Under the pieces are notes generated by a model. The model was given only the letters and a program-made list of their open reading frames with translations. It ran no database searches and was not told the DNA's origin. Positions 54,233-62,881 of a stretch of 64,000 nucleotides of DNA are shown in pieces (positions within the stretch are counted from its first letter, which is position 1; the number at the start of each line of letters is the position of its first letter). The DNA comes from an uncultured Pontibacter sp. (GTDB lineage: Bacteria > Bacteroidota > Bacteroidia > Cytophagales > Hymenobacteraceae). The DNA lies in assembly GCF_947492645.1 (NCBI RefSeq), contig NZ_CANLMZ010000005.1, forward strand, positions 124,001 to 188,000. Direction: 5' to 3'. A program made the position numbers and the translations under genes.

Positions 54233-55963
54233 TTAGATCTTAGCCATTTCTTCTTTCACAAAGTCAACCAGCGTTTTGATGTAGGCTGTGCTGAAATCGA
54301 ATTTGATGCCGGCTGCCTCGTATACCTCTCCGATTGAAACAGTATACCCCAGGCTTAAGGCACGTTTGTAAGCGGCAAGACCTTCCGCTGGATTTTCTTT
54401 ATAGTTCTTCCAGACAGCAATTGCGCCTAACTGGGCCATAGCATACTCAATGTAGTAGAAAGGCACCTCATAAATATGCAGCTGCTTTTGCCACATAAAC
54501 GGTTTATACTTCTCGATGCCATCCCAGCTCACTAATTGGTGGTTAAATGTTTCAAAAATGTTAACCCACTCCTGCTGGCGTTCTTCCTGAGTTTGGTTCG
54601 GGTGCTCGTATATCCAATGCTGGAATTTATCTACTGTTGCCACCCACGGGAACGTTTCCAGAACACTCTCCAAGTGCGTTCGCTTGGCGCGCTTCAGTTC
54701 ATCCTCGTCTTCAAAGAAAGTATCCCAGTAATCCATTGAGATTAGCTCCATCGACATAGAGGCAAGTTCTGCTACTTCTGAAGGCGGGTGCTTGGCAGCA
54801 TTAAGCGGCAACTCACGGGTTAGGAAAGAGTGTACCGCGTGGCCTCCTTCATGCAGCATTGTAATTACATCGCGTAGGCTGGAAGTGGCATTCATAAAAA
54901 TAAACGGCACGCCTATCTCATCTAGTGGATAATTATAGCCACCCGGCGCTTTGCCCTTCCTCGACTCCAGGTCCAGGTGGCCCATTTCGCGCATGATAGC
55001 CAGGCAATCGCCCAGGTAAGTATCTAATTTGTAAAACACCTGTACCGTTTTCTCCAGGAGCTCTTCGCCGGTCTGGAATGGCTCCAGCGGTTTCTTGCCT
55101 GTCGGGTCAACATCTAAATCCCAAGGGCGAAGCTCGTTCAGGCCCAATTGCTGTTTTCGTTCCTCGTCAATCCTGGTCAGAAGCGGAACAATGGTTTCTT
55201 TGATAGAAGTATGGAAGTCGAAGCAATCCTGTGGGGTATAATCGAAACGCCCCATAGCCGCGAACATGTAATCGCGGAAGTTATCGAAGTCAGCATTTAC
55301 AGCTACCTGGTGACGTAGCTTAAGTAACTCATCAAACAGCTCATCAAGCTTTTCGTGATCTTGGTAGCGTCTTTCCTGTACTGTGCGCCATGTTTCTTCA
55401 CGCACAGCTCTATCCGTTCTTTTCAAGCGGTCTGCGGCACGCTGTAGTGTCATTTCCTCTCCATCCAGCACAACCGTCATAGCACCTGATATGGCAGCAA
55501 ACTGCTGCTGCTTCGTACTGATCTCAGTTTGAAGCGGAATGTTCTGTTCCCTGAATATCTCAAGCGCACGCTCTACCCCTCTCAGGTATATTTTATACTT
55601 TTCACGCTCCAATGCGGGCTCGTATGGCGAGTGCATCAGCTTCAGATTCAGCTCATGGTCTAGTGGTGCTATTTTAGGCTCAATCTCTGACACAAAGTAC
55701 TGGAATGCTTTTGTGGTTTCTTCGTTTTGCGTGTCGCAGGTCATGCGGATGTAACGCCATCCCATCTCCTCAGATAACACACTCTCCAGTTCGCTACGGT
55801 CATACATCCATTTCTCCAGCTCCTCCACACTATTGATTTCCCGTGATTTTAACTCTTCAAAATAGGGCTCAATGGTCTCCCACTTTTCAACTTTAAAATC
55901 TTCGGAAAGATAAGCTCTTTGTTTTCGTTTTGGTATGTGTAAGGTTTTGGTGGATGCAGTCAT
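54233..55963 (-). CDS. M3-family oligoendopeptidase
   Basis: Zinc metallopeptidase of about 576 residues from the ATG at 55963. The frame upstream to 56035 would add a spurious hydrophobic leader with no conserved residues. The zinc site is HEGGHAVHSF (HExxH form) with the downstream Glu in ELASMSMELISM. Family segments include YNYPLDEIGVPFIFMNATSSL. It likely degrades cytosolic oligopeptides. Monocistronic between hairpins. Confidence 0.92.
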   Translation of the reverse strand: MTASTKTLHIPKRKQRAYLSEDFKVEKWETIEPYFEELKSREINSVEELEKWMYDRSELESVLSEEMGWRYIRMTCDTQNEETTKAFQYFVSEIEPKIAPLDHELNLKLMHSPYEPALEREKYKIYLRGVERALEIFREQNIPLQTEISTKQQQFAAISGAMTVVLDGEEMTLQRAADRLKRTDRAVREETWRTVQERRYQDHEKLDELFDELLKLRHQVAVNADFDNFRDYMFAAMGRFDYTPQDCFDFHTSIKETIVPLLTRIDEERKQQLGLNELRPWDLDVDPTGKKPLEPFQTGEELLEKTVQVFYKLDTYLGDCLAIMREMGHLDLESRKGKAPGGYNYPLDEIGVPFIFMNATSSLRDVITMLHEGGHAVHSFLTRELPLNAAKHPPSEVAELASMSMELISMDYWDTFFEDEDELKRAKRTHLESVLETFPWVATVDKFQHWIYEHPNQTQEERQQEWVNIFETFNHQLVSWDGIEKYKPFMWQKQLHIYEVPFYYIEYAMAQLGAIAVWKNYKENPAEGLAAYKRALSLGYTVSIGEVYEAAGIKFDFSTAYIKTLVDFVKEEMAKI

Positions 55964-56022
55964 AGTTATAAAACATATAATAAAAAGGTAATATAGCGAC
56001 TTCTTACGAAAGTGCAAAAAAG

Positions 56023-56056
56023 AATAGAGCCACAACTTGATAGATGTGGCCCTATT
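56023..56056 (-). terminator. Terminator of the PaaE-like gene
   Basis: 12-bp stem (56023-56034 and 56045-56056, one G-U type pair) followed on the minus strand by a T-rich tract. Confidence 0.8.
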
Positions 56057-56079
56057 GCATGTATATACGTTAATTTTTG

Positions 56080-57165
56080 CTAACCGATTTCGATTACTAC
56101 GTTATTTGTTAACGGATGCCCTACGCAGTTAAGCACATATCCTTCATCCAGTTCCGCATCAGAAAGGCCTTCACGCTCATCAAGGTGCACTTTGCCGCTC
56201 AGGCATTTTCCGCGGCAGGCAGTACAAAGCCCGGCCTGGCAAGAGTATGGCAGATCCACATCCTGGTCAAGGGCAGCCTCTAATATTGTCTGGTCTGGCT
56301 GCACCTCTACCCGGTACTCTGCACCCTCATAAATTATAGTTACAGTTTGGGTAATTATCTCCCCGTCGTCATCAGATGCCAGTACATCGCCATGCTGTGC
56401 CTGCTGCTGTTGCTCTATTAGTTTGTTGCTTACAAAGCTTTCCCTGAAAATATTTTGAGATGGCACGTGCAATACGTCCAAAGCATGACGCACCTCGTCC
56501 ATCATACCCTCAGGCCCACACATGTAATACATCGCGTTTTCTACTTTAGCCAGTTGCAGGCGCTCCAGAATTTTAATAATCAGGCTCTGGTTCATACGCC
56601 CACGGTTTTCGCAGGCCTGCTTTGGCTGGCTAAAGATGTATACTACCTTAAAACGGTCAGCATACTGGCTTTGTAAAGCCTCTAACTTGTCTTTGAAGAT
56701 GATAGAATCTTCATCGGTGTTACCGTAAAGCAACGTTACGTTACTCTTAGGTTCTTCGTGCAGCACCGCCTTTAAAATAGACATAAGCGGCGTGATACCG
56801 CTGCCGGCACCAAACAAAAGTACATGGCGCTGGTTATCCGGAGCACAGGTGAGGCAAAAATTGCCAATTGGCTGCATCACCTTTATCTCTTCGCCTACTT
56901 TAACATGATCAAGCAGATAATTAGATACAACGCCACCAGAAACACGTTTTACTGTAACGCCCAATCTTGGAGCCTCTTGCGGCGTGCTGCTTAGCGAATA
57001 CGAACGGCGTACTTCTTTTCCGTTTATGTTCAAGATCAGCGTCAGAAACTGACCTGGCTTGTAAGGTATGATTTGCTTCTCAGGATGTTCGAAATGTATG
57101 GTAACTGCATCTGAAGTTTCGCGGGTGACTTCCACCACCTTCAGATTTAAGTATATACTACTCAT
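56080..57165 (-). CDS. paaE: PaaE-like ferredoxin reductase with C-terminal [2Fe-2S] domain
   Basis: About 361 residues from the ATG at 57165 (MSSIYLNLKVVEV); the frame continues upstream to 57240 but that part is not conserved. FAD domain RRSYSLSSTP, NAD domain LFGAGSGITPLMSILKAVL and CGPEGMMDEV, then a plant-type ferredoxin domain with CQAGLCTACRGKCLSG and a late Cys (NCVGHP). This is the order of PaaE, the electron donor of phenylacetyl-CoA epoxidase. It lies about 3 kb from paaABCD with two unrelated genes between, so it may serve other oxygenases too. Confidence 0.8.
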   Translation of the reverse strand: MSSIYLNLKVVEVTRETSDAVTIHFEHPEKQIIPYKPGQFLTLILNINGKEVRRSYSLSSTPQEAPRLGVTVKRVSGGVVSNYLLDHVKVGEEIKVMQPIGNFCLTCAPDNQRHVLLFGAGSGITPLMSILKAVLHEEPKSNVTLLYGNTDEDSIIFKDKLEALQSQYADRFKVVYIFSQPKQACENRGRMNQSLIIKILERLQLAKVENAMYYMCGPEGMMDEVRHALDVLHVPSQNIFRESFVSNKLIEQQQQAQHGDVLASDDDGEIITQTVTIIYEGAEYRVEVQPDQTILEAALDQDVDLPYSCQAGLCTACRGKCLSGKVHLDEREGLSDAELDEGYVLNCVGHPLTNNVVIEIG

Positions 57166-57351
57166 TTTGCTATGTTTTAACTCTGGAAATTTGCTTTTAA
57201 ACATGTTTTGGAACTGAAAGTTACGATAATCTAGAGTCATCCGAGAACGTGTCGGGTAAAAAAAGGTAGTTCACTAAATTTTTTCAATATTTAATGTAAT
57301 TAAATAAATATTAGTTGCAATTGATATAAAAAAAATACGCAACTTTGTAGT

Positions 57352-57399
57352 GTGCTTTTAAGCACCAAAACGAGACCTGGCTTTCTTAAGAGCCAAGCC
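57352..57399 (+). promoter_or_regulatory. Structured leader before the AP2/HNH gene
   Basis: Two short hairpins: GTGCTT/AAGCAC (57352-57357, 57360-57365) and TGGCT/AGCCA (57378-57382, 57391-57395) with alternative pairing to AAGCC at 57395-57399. They lie between a TTG/CAACTTTG promoter-like pair (57315 and 57340-57347) and the ATG at 57434. Confidence 0.4.
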
Positions 57400-57433
57400 G
57401 CCGCCCTTTGCAAAAAAACTATTGAAAACAATA

Positions 57434-57991
57434 ATGCTCTACAAACTAACACTCAAAAACTGTGAAAAAACCGTAGTTGTGGATGACCGCACCTACGAGT
57501 ACATTCAAAACAATGCGTACCTGCAGCAGATAGAATTTCTGAAGCACCTGCGCATTCACTCCAACGGCTACGCCTTCTTCCAGAAGAACTGGCCTTTAAA
57601 AGACGGCAAGTACCGCAACGAAACCATTTACCTGCATAAGATGATAGGTGAGCAGTTGCTGGAGAAGCCGGAAAGCGACATAAAGCTTTATGTGCATTTT
57701 ATTAATGGCAACAAGCTTGACTGCCGTCGCGAAAACCTGGAATGGGCGCCGCTCTGCAAAATTGTAAGAAACACTTCTAAAACAGAGAACAAGTTAGGCG
57801 TGCGTGGTGTGCACAAAGAAGCCCAAAAGTACAGGGCCATTATCCATTACAACAAGCAACGCATTAACCTGGGCACTTTCGAAACATTGCAAGAGGCCGC
57901 GTCGGCTTACAGTAAAAAATCAGAAGAACTTTTCGGGAAAACCAAGAGCCTTAAAACGCTCTCGAAATATGTAGAAGCAGAGGTGGTATAG
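57434..57991 (+). CDS. AP2/HNH-type DNA-binding protein
   Basis: 185 residues from the ATG at 57434 (the frame from TTG at 57422 is less likely). The middle has an HNH-like half: YLHKMIGEQLL ... VHFINGNKLDCRRENLEW. It is followed by an AP2-type three-strand domain, LGVRGVHKEAQKYRAIIHYNKQRINLGTFETLQEAASAY. This is the build of homing-endonuclease-like proteins, but free-standing copies in Bacteroidota chromosomes may act as regulators. No intron or inserted host gene is visible here. No operon partner. Confidence 0.75.
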   Translation: MLYKLTLKNCEKTVVVDDRTYEYIQNNAYLQQIEFLKHLRIHSNGYAFFQKNWPLKDGKYRNETIYLHKMIGEQLLEKPESDIKLYVHFINGNKLDCRRENLEWAPLCKIVRNTSKTENKLGVRGVHKEAQKYRAIIHYNKQRINLGTFETLQEAASAYSKKSEELFGKTKSLKTLSKYVEAEVV

Positions 57992-58030
57992 CATTAAAAC
58001 TGCATCTGCGTTTCCCCGTGTTTTATAAAT

Positions 58031-58729
58031 ATGGATACTACTAAAAGCCTTAGTGCTATACTAAACAGGCACAGGCATGCCTTTGCTCCTGTGTTGGATG
58101 CAGACCTTAACGCAGATGCAGTTTGCACCCTCGACTTTACCGCAGACAACACCCGCCTGCAACAAACTGACTTACTTGATACCGACGCATTTAACGATGC
58201 CGTTATGCAGATGCTGCACGATAAAAAAGCAAGTATAGGAGTGGGGGGTTACCTGGAGGACAGGTTTATTTACCGCAGAAGCAGGCACTTTGATGTGGCG
58301 GCTGAAAGCCGAAACCTGCACCTGGGCGTAGATGTATGGCTGGACGCAGGCACCGCTGTTTTTACACCCTTAGATGCTACGGTGCACAGTTTCCAGGACA
58401 ACAACAACTTCGGCGACTATGGCCCTACCATCATACTGGAGCACGAATTAGAAGGTGTTACATTTTATACTTTATATGGTCATCTGAACCGTGCCTCACT
58501 AGAGGGCTTAGAACCAGGAAAGCAGTTTGCCAAAGGTAAAAAAATAGCTGAAGTAGGCCCCTACCCAGAGAATGGCAACTGGCCGCCGCACCTGCACTTC
58601 CAAGTGATGTGTAGCATGGACGATAAGTATGGCGACTACCCTGGTGTGGCCACCACCGCAGACAAGGCCAAGTATGAGGCGCTTTGCCCCAACCCCAACC
58701 TGATTCTGCAATGCCGGCATCTGCCATAG
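58031..58729 (+). CDS. M23-family metallopeptidase domain protein
   Basis: 232 residues. LysM is absent and no signal peptide is present. The zinc site is complete: HLGVDVWL (HxxxD), TLYGHLN and PPHLHFQV (HxH). The N-terminal 100 residues are helical and unassigned. M23 proteins usually cut peptidoglycan cross-links outside the cytoplasm, so the missing export signal is odd. It may act on a soluble substrate or use another route. Lies 39 bases after the AP2/HNH gene and ends at a terminator. Confidence 0.82.
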   Translation: MDTTKSLSAILNRHRHAFAPVLDADLNADAVCTLDFTADNTRLQQTDLLDTDAFNDAVMQMLHDKKASIGVGGYLEDRFIYRRSRHFDVAAESRNLHLGVDVWLDAGTAVFTPLDATVHSFQDNNNFGDYGPTIILEHELEGVTFYTLYGHLNRASLEGLEPGKQFAKGKKIAEVGPYPENGNWPPHLHFQVMCSMDDKYGDYPGVATTADKAKYEALCPNPNLILQCRHLP

Positions 58730-58767
58730 TTTTGCAAAACCACAAAATTTTAGTTAAAATGCCATTT

Positions 58768-58794
58768 AAGGCGCTGCTGAGCAGGCAGCGCCTT
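58768..58794 (+). terminator. Terminator after the M23 gene
   Basis: 10-bp GC-rich stem (58768-58777 and 58785-58794), 7-nt loop, T5 tail. Confidence 0.88.
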
Positions 58795-58826
58795 TTTGTA
58801 TTACTTTAAATTTATAGTTAAAAAGT

Positions 58827-59657
58827 ATGTTTGACATTGGAAAGTACCATAGTGTTTTAATAGATTTTGTGGTGCTGTATGGCATGAAGTTAATTGTGGC
58901 CATTTTTATACTTGCCATTGGTGCCTGGGTGGTTAAAAGCCTTAACAGGTTTATCTCGAACCTGATGGTGCGCCGAAACGTGGATCCATCTCTGAGGCCA
59001 TTCCTGGGAAGTATAATCAACGTGGTTTTATGGGTATCTTTAATTGTGGTGGTCATTTCACAGATTGGTGTAGAGATGACTTCGTTTATCGCTATACTTG
59101 GCTCTGCTGGTTTAGCTATAGGCTTGGCGCTGCAGGGCAGCCTGGCCAATTTTGCGGGCGGGGTGCTTATACTTACCATTAAGCCTTTTAGGGTTGGCGA
59201 TTTTATTGACGCGCAAGGCCAAAGCGGAACAGTACACATCATCAACATTTTTAATACCGTTCTTAAGACCGGCGATAATAAAACGATCTACCTTCCTAAT
59301 GGCCCTTTGGCATCTTCTGTAGTAGTAAACTATTCTGTAGAGAACACTCGCCGTGTGGAACTGTTGTTTACAATTTCGGTGAACAATGATATCGGAAAAG
59401 TACGCCAGCTTTTACAGCAATTAATTAACGAAGACAGCCGTATTTTAACAGAACCCGAGCCTGCCATAGTGGTTACCAATTTTGCTGAGCACGCCATTAC
59501 CATCAGCACACGTATTTGGTGTAACCGCACAGACTACTGGCCATTATTCTGGGAAATGACTGAGAAAGCAAAGGCTGCATTTGAAGCCAACAATATTGCG
59601 CTTCCGGTACCTAGAAGGGAAATGCTTAACCAGAAAGCCAGTACTGGCTTAAAGTAA
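58827..59657 (+). CDS. Small-conductance mechanosensitive channel (MscS family)
   Basis: 276-residue inner membrane channel that releases osmolytes under membrane tension. Three hydrophobic helices occur at about 15-35, 66-82 and the pore helix GSAGLAIGLALQGSLANFAGGVLIL (Gly/Ala-spaced, as in MscS TM3). The beta domain follows with KPFRVGDFIDAQGQSGTVHIINIFNTVLKTGDN and PNGPLASS. Length matches short MscS. Confidence 0.93.
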   Translation: MFDIGKYHSVLIDFVVLYGMKLIVAIFILAIGAWVVKSLNRFISNLMVRRNVDPSLRPFLGSIINVVLWVSLIVVVISQIGVEMTSFIAILGSAGLAIGLALQGSLANFAGGVLILTIKPFRVGDFIDAQGQSGTVHIINIFNTVLKTGDNKTIYLPNGPLASSVVVNYSVENTRRVELLFTISVNNDIGKVRQLLQQLINEDSRILTEPEPAIVVTNFAEHAITISTRIWCNRTDYWPLFWEMTEKAKAAFEANNIALPVPRREMLNQKASTGLK

Positions 59658-59662
59658 CTTCC

Positions 59663-59702
59663 AAAAAGCAAAGGCCCGGTAATTACCGGGCCTTTGCTTT
59701 TT
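59663..59702. terminator. Bidirectional terminator, mscS / XRE gene
   Basis: Perfect 20+20 inverted repeat (59663-59682 and 59683-59702), loopless palindrome that in RNA would open a 4-nt loop. A/T flanks on both sides. Confidence 0.9.
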
Positions 59703-59738
59703 ATACTTCATGTACTGGATGCAGTAGCTTTAATTTAA

Positions 59739-59984
59739 CTAGTATCTTCTAATGTCTACAGCAACTGTTGCGTGGTTCTTATTCGTGCAGTTGCTTTTAG
59801 GTAATAACTCAAAAACTGAAATTTCTAGTATTTCAGCTATTTCATAAATTCTTTTTACCGTAACATCTGTAAAACCTCTCTCTATCTTCGAATAAGCATT
59901 TTGTGAGATGTTTAACCTGTGAGCCATATACTCCTGACTATAGCCTTTCTGTTGGCGAATATTTCTGATTTTTTTGATTACCAT
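59739..59984 (-). CDS. Small XRE-family helix-turn-helix regulator
   Basis: 81 residues, mostly one Cro/CI-type HTH: RQQKGYSQEYMAHRLNISQNAYSKIERGFTDVTVKRIYEIAEIL. No sensor domain. The tail is Asn/Thr-rich. It stands at the edge of the AT-rich peptide island and points away from it, so it might regulate the island, but nothing beyond position supports that. Confidence 0.85.
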   Translation of the reverse strand: MVIKKIRNIRQQKGYSQEYMAHRLNISQNAYSKIERGFTDVTVKRIYEIAEILEISVFELLPKSNCTNKNHATVAVDIRRY

Positions 59985-60628
59985 ACACTACCAAAGTTGA
60001 ACTAAGTTTGTTTGTTTCTAATAAGCATCTTTAACAATAATATATATACTTTATGTTATACACAAGTTTTTTTTAACATGGTATCAAATAAAGTCCTATT
60101 TCAACTTATTTTCCTGAAAAGAATTTTGACAGTAATTGGTGCTTGCCATCAAAACTCTAGATAACTAGGAACAGGTAAATTAGTTATCAAATTAATTTAT
60201 CCCTAGCTCTTTTTAATGTGGTAGCAAGATAATAGTCTTCAGCCTAAGGTTGCCCAACAGACGCATCTAAAGCACAATGAATAAATAACTTAGCATAATA
60301 TATCAGTAAATCCGCAAAGGTAAAAGTCCTCTTACTGCATAGATTAAAATGCTTAAATTAATAATTATTTAACCGCTTAAGGTATAAACCTATTAACTAA
60401 AACTTTATTAAAAAGATGTCTTTAGCAAAAATCCGGAAGCCAAAATTTTAAAAAGCTCAACATGCTTCAGGAGCAACATATTATAATTATTATATATACA
60501 AATTTATACTAACCATTCTAAAACCTAGAGCTATAAATTAGAACTTTAGGATATAGCTTATAAGAGTCATCTTTATCAGATTTGTATCAATTCCTGCTTT
60601 TAGGAAGAAATAACAACCCTTATATAAT
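59985..60628. other. AT-rich gene-free region before the peptide island
   Basis: 644 bases of AT-rich DNA without convincing genes. One 28-codon frame (60078-60164) lacks coding features. TAAGTTTG at 60003-60010 matches the -7 consensus but has no well-spaced -33 element. The contrast in composition with the mscS side suggests the edge of acquired DNA. Confidence 0.55.
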
Positions 60629-60826
60629 ATGAAAACTTTACAATTAAATCAGATGGAAAATCTGAATGGAGGTGAGTGTGATGCTAGCGATGCATTCAAC
60701 TTGTTATTAGCAGCCGGAGCAGTTGCCACAATTATCGTCTTCCCACCATCAGGTTTCGCAATTTTACCTGTAGCAGGATTAACTGGTTTATCGACAGGCA
60801 TGGCTATCGGATCTTGTATTTGGTAA
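60629..60826 (+). CDS. Double-glycine leader peptide (bacteriocin-like precursor)
   Basis: 65 residues. The leader MKTLQLNQMENLNGG (15 residues) has the hydrophobic spacing and GG cleavage site recognised by C39 peptidases. The predicted 50-residue product begins ECDASDAFNLLLAAG, is very hydrophobic and Gly/Ala-rich with a central PPSG turn, and ends in GSCIW. Two cysteines (C17 and C63) bracket it, so a disulfide-closed, membrane-active peptide is plausible. A C39 exporter and a CxxC thioredoxin-like gene lie downstream. Inferred: a class II-like bacteriocin or signal peptide. Confidence 0.8.
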   Translation: MKTLQLNQMENLNGGECDASDAFNLLLAAGAVATIIVFPPSGFAILPVAGLTGLSTGMAIGSCIW

Positions 60827-60839
60827 CTATCCTTTTGCT

Positions 60840-61058
60840 ATGAAGGATAATACTAAATTACGAAGAGCCCTTACTATAGCTTATATTATACTCGGTATTA
60901 GTATAGGCTTATTTATTACTACAGTATTAGGATCTTATTATACTAATTCTAAACTTGATTTCTCATTTTATTCTAAAGTTATCGCGCAATTATTATTGGC
61001 ACTCGGAATGTCATTTTATGCTTGGGACTTGAATAAAAGATTAAAAGAGTCTAAGTAA
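60840..61058 (+). CDS. Small two-helix membrane protein, candidate immunity protein
   Basis: No family recognised. 72 residues: a basic N-terminus (MKDNTKLRRA), a hydrophobic helix at about 10-30 (YIILGISIGLFITTVLGSYY), a short loop, a second helix at about 46-62, and a basic end (LNKRLKESK). It starts 13 bases after the precursor gene and is followed by a terminator, so the two form a tight bicistron. Bacteriocin genes are usually paired with immunity genes of this kind, hence the suggestion. Confidence 0.65.
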   Translation: MKDNTKLRRALTIAYIILGISIGLFITTVLGSYYTNSKLDFSFYSKVIAQLLLALGMSFYAWDLNKRLKESK

Positions 61059-61062
61059 AATC

Positions 61063-61095
61063 AGAAGATTCATCTGCTTGCAGATGAATCTTTTT
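61063..61095 (+). terminator. Terminator after the peptide/immunity pair
   Basis: 11-bp perfect stem (61067-61077 and 61080-61090) with a tight TT loop, A-U extension and T5CTTT tail. Confidence 0.88.
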
Positions 61096-61560
61096 CTTTC
61101 ACAATACTCAATACGTCTCCATTAAAAAAGGGTAGTGGTATACAATGTATGATGAAGGGAGTACAAGTAGATTCAGAGAGAAAATTATTATCTGAATGAC
61201 TTTTACATTAAACTGGAGCAGGTTTAATATACTTTTACGCAGGTTTCATACTTCTTTACAGCTAATCATACATTGTATACCACAGCCTAAAAAAGACTTG
61301 TTTGGACATATATTACTTAAAATTCAATAAATCTGTGCAACAAGGAATTATGTTAGACTTTCACTTGGCGCTATTAGTACTTTTACAATATAAACTCTTC
61401 TAAAAATACACTATAATGAACTAGATGCCCCTAATGTTTAACATAGCTCTTCGTTAAGCCTATATATAGCATTATTATTTAGTTCACGTTTTCAATTTAT
61501 CGGTACTGAATTTATTTACTGTTAAAGAGCTAATTTATAATTAAACACAATAATTTTAAT
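61096..61560. other. Gene-free spacer in the peptide island
   Basis: 465 AT-rich bases between the immunity-gene terminator and the polytopic membrane protein gene. It holds the 160-bp inverted-repeat element. Only frames of 16-17 codons occur and none has a GG leader. No clear promoter was found for the downstream genes. Confidence 0.55.
61130..61288. repeat. 160-bp element with 19-bp terminal inverted repeats
   Basis: GTGGTATACAATGTATGAT (61135-61153) is repeated perfectly inverted at 61265-61283. Inside are two hairpins: ATTCAGA/TCTGAAT (61171-61177, 61191-61197) and ATTAAAC/GTTTAAT (61207-61213, 61222-61228). The whole could fold as a multibranched RNA or be a MITE-like element. No ORF inside. 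Confidence 0.65.
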
Positions 61561-62232
61561 ATGATCATATCGAAAGCTTATAAAAATATTCTATTAATTA
61601 AACCTGTTACTTCTTTAGGTTTATTAAATTTTTTTACCATTTTGATTATTCTGCTAACTAAATTCTGTTTGATAACAGATGAGCTTTATTATCAAAGTTT
61701 AGACGAAAAGTTTTCCATTGATCAGATAACGCAACTTTTAAACGTACAAAGCAAATATGAATTTGCAAGCTATATCTTATTAGTAACTTTTAACTTATTA
61801 AAATATGGTTGCATTACTCTAATTCTCTACATTGGAATTATCATCTTTGGCTTAAAAGTAAAATTCAACAACGTTCTTAAAGTTGTAATTTTAGCAGAAT
61901 TCATTTTCCTTATTCCTCTTGTATTAAAATTTTTTTGGTTTTACTTCTTCCAAAGCAACTATACTCTTGAAGACCTTCAATTCTTTTACCCATTTTCCCT
62001 ACTAAACATTTTTGATACTGGCACTATATCTCAAATTTGGGTATATCCACTACAGCTGCTCAACATCTTTGAGGTAATATATTGGTTTTTCCTCGCTTTT
62101 GGTATTAAGCAGCTTATTAACTCCGATTTTGATAAATCACTACGCCTTGTTCTTAGCAGCTATTTACCAGCTATGCTTTTGTGGGTTGTTTTTATTATGT
62201 TTTTGACTGTTACGCTCAATCCAAATATATAG
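61561..62232 (+). CDS. Polytopic membrane protein of the peptide island
   Basis: Not recognised; a weak resemblance to Yip1-type membrane proteins is possible. 223 residues with about six hydrophobic segments (near 20-38, 66-82, 84-100, 107-129, 160-181 and 196-219), very rich in Leu/Ile/Phe, and few charged loops. One base separates its stop from the thioredoxin-like start, so the two are coupled. It may help peptide maturation, export or self-protection. Codons are AT-rich compared with the rest of the window. Confidence 0.68.
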   Translation: MIISKAYKNILLIKPVTSLGLLNFFTILIILLTKFCLITDELYYQSLDEKFSIDQITQLLNVQSKYEFASYILLVTFNLLKYGCITLILYIGIIIFGLKVKFNNVLKVVILAEFIFLIPLVLKFFWFYFFQSNYTLEDLQFFYPFSLLNIFDTGTISQIWVYPLQLLNIFEVIYWFFLAFGIKQLINSDFDKSLRLVLSSYLPAMLLWVVFIMFLTVTLNPNI

Positions 62233-62233
62233 T

Positions 62234-62749
62234 ATGAAGAAGCCTTTACTCTTCTTAGTAGCCCTTCTTTTTGTAAGCGCCTTGGCATTCATGTCAGTTG
62301 AAATTTACTCAAAAAGCAAACAGAATGAAGAAAATAAGCTAACAAGACAAACCCTACCAACTCTCCAATTTTATACTTTAGACTCTCTTGCAGTATCAAA
62401 TAGTATTGTAGAAGTAGGCAGCAGCACCTGCATCGTCTACTTTGACCCTGATTGTAGCCATTGTGAAAGTGAAACAAAAGAAATAACAAGTAATATTGAA
62501 AGGTTTGGGCATTCACAAATCTTTATGATTTCGGCAAATACACCAAAAAAAATAGCAGACTTTACCAAACAATTTCACTTAGGCTCCTACCCTACCATAC
62601 AAGTGCTTTGGGATAAAGAGCATTTGTTCTACAAGCTATTTGGTAATGCAACTGTACCTTCTGTGTACATCTACGACAGGCAGCAGCAATTAGTAAAAGA
62701 ATACTTTGGCGAAGTTAAGGCTGAAGCTATCATAAAGCACTTACACTAG
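62234..62749 (+). CDS. Membrane-anchored thioredoxin-like protein with CSHC motif
   Basis: 171 residues. A membrane anchor or uncleaved signal at about 4-24 precedes a periplasmic thioredoxin fold. The redox motif is C74-S-H-C77 in YFDPDCSHCESE and the cis-Pro is P142 in ATVPSVYIYD; an extra C66 is near. The CxHC-type pair is typical of oxidising or bacteriocin-linked disulfide proteins. Likely makes or repairs the disulfide predicted in the exported peptide. TlpA-like proteins are an alternative family label. Confidence 0.82.
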   Translation: MKKPLLFLVALLFVSALAFMSVEIYSKSKQNEENKLTRQTLPTLQFYTLDSLAVSNSIVEVGSSTCIVYFDPDCSHCESETKEITSNIERFGHSQIFMISANTPKKIADFTKQFHLGSYPTIQVLWDKEHLFYKLFGNATVPSVYIYDRQQQLVKEYFGEVKAEAIIKHLH

Positions 62750-62881
62750 GCAATCATGCTCAATTTCTGCGAGTACTGCCCCTACTATAATTAATATAAA
62801 ATAGACTTTCAAGCACTTAATTAAAACCTGTTAAGTTTAACGTGATAATATTGCCCTGCTATACCACTACATTTAAACAAA

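Noticed and set aside
55964..56035. N-terminal hydrophobic leader on the M3 peptidase
   Set aside because: The added residues lie over the terminator hairpin side of the gap and are not like the family; M3 oligoendopeptidases are cytosolic and the ATG at 55963 suffices.
60078..60164. 28-codon frame as a second small peptide
   Set aside because: No GG leader, no supporting promoter or ribosome site, and chance frames of this length are common in AT-rich DNA.
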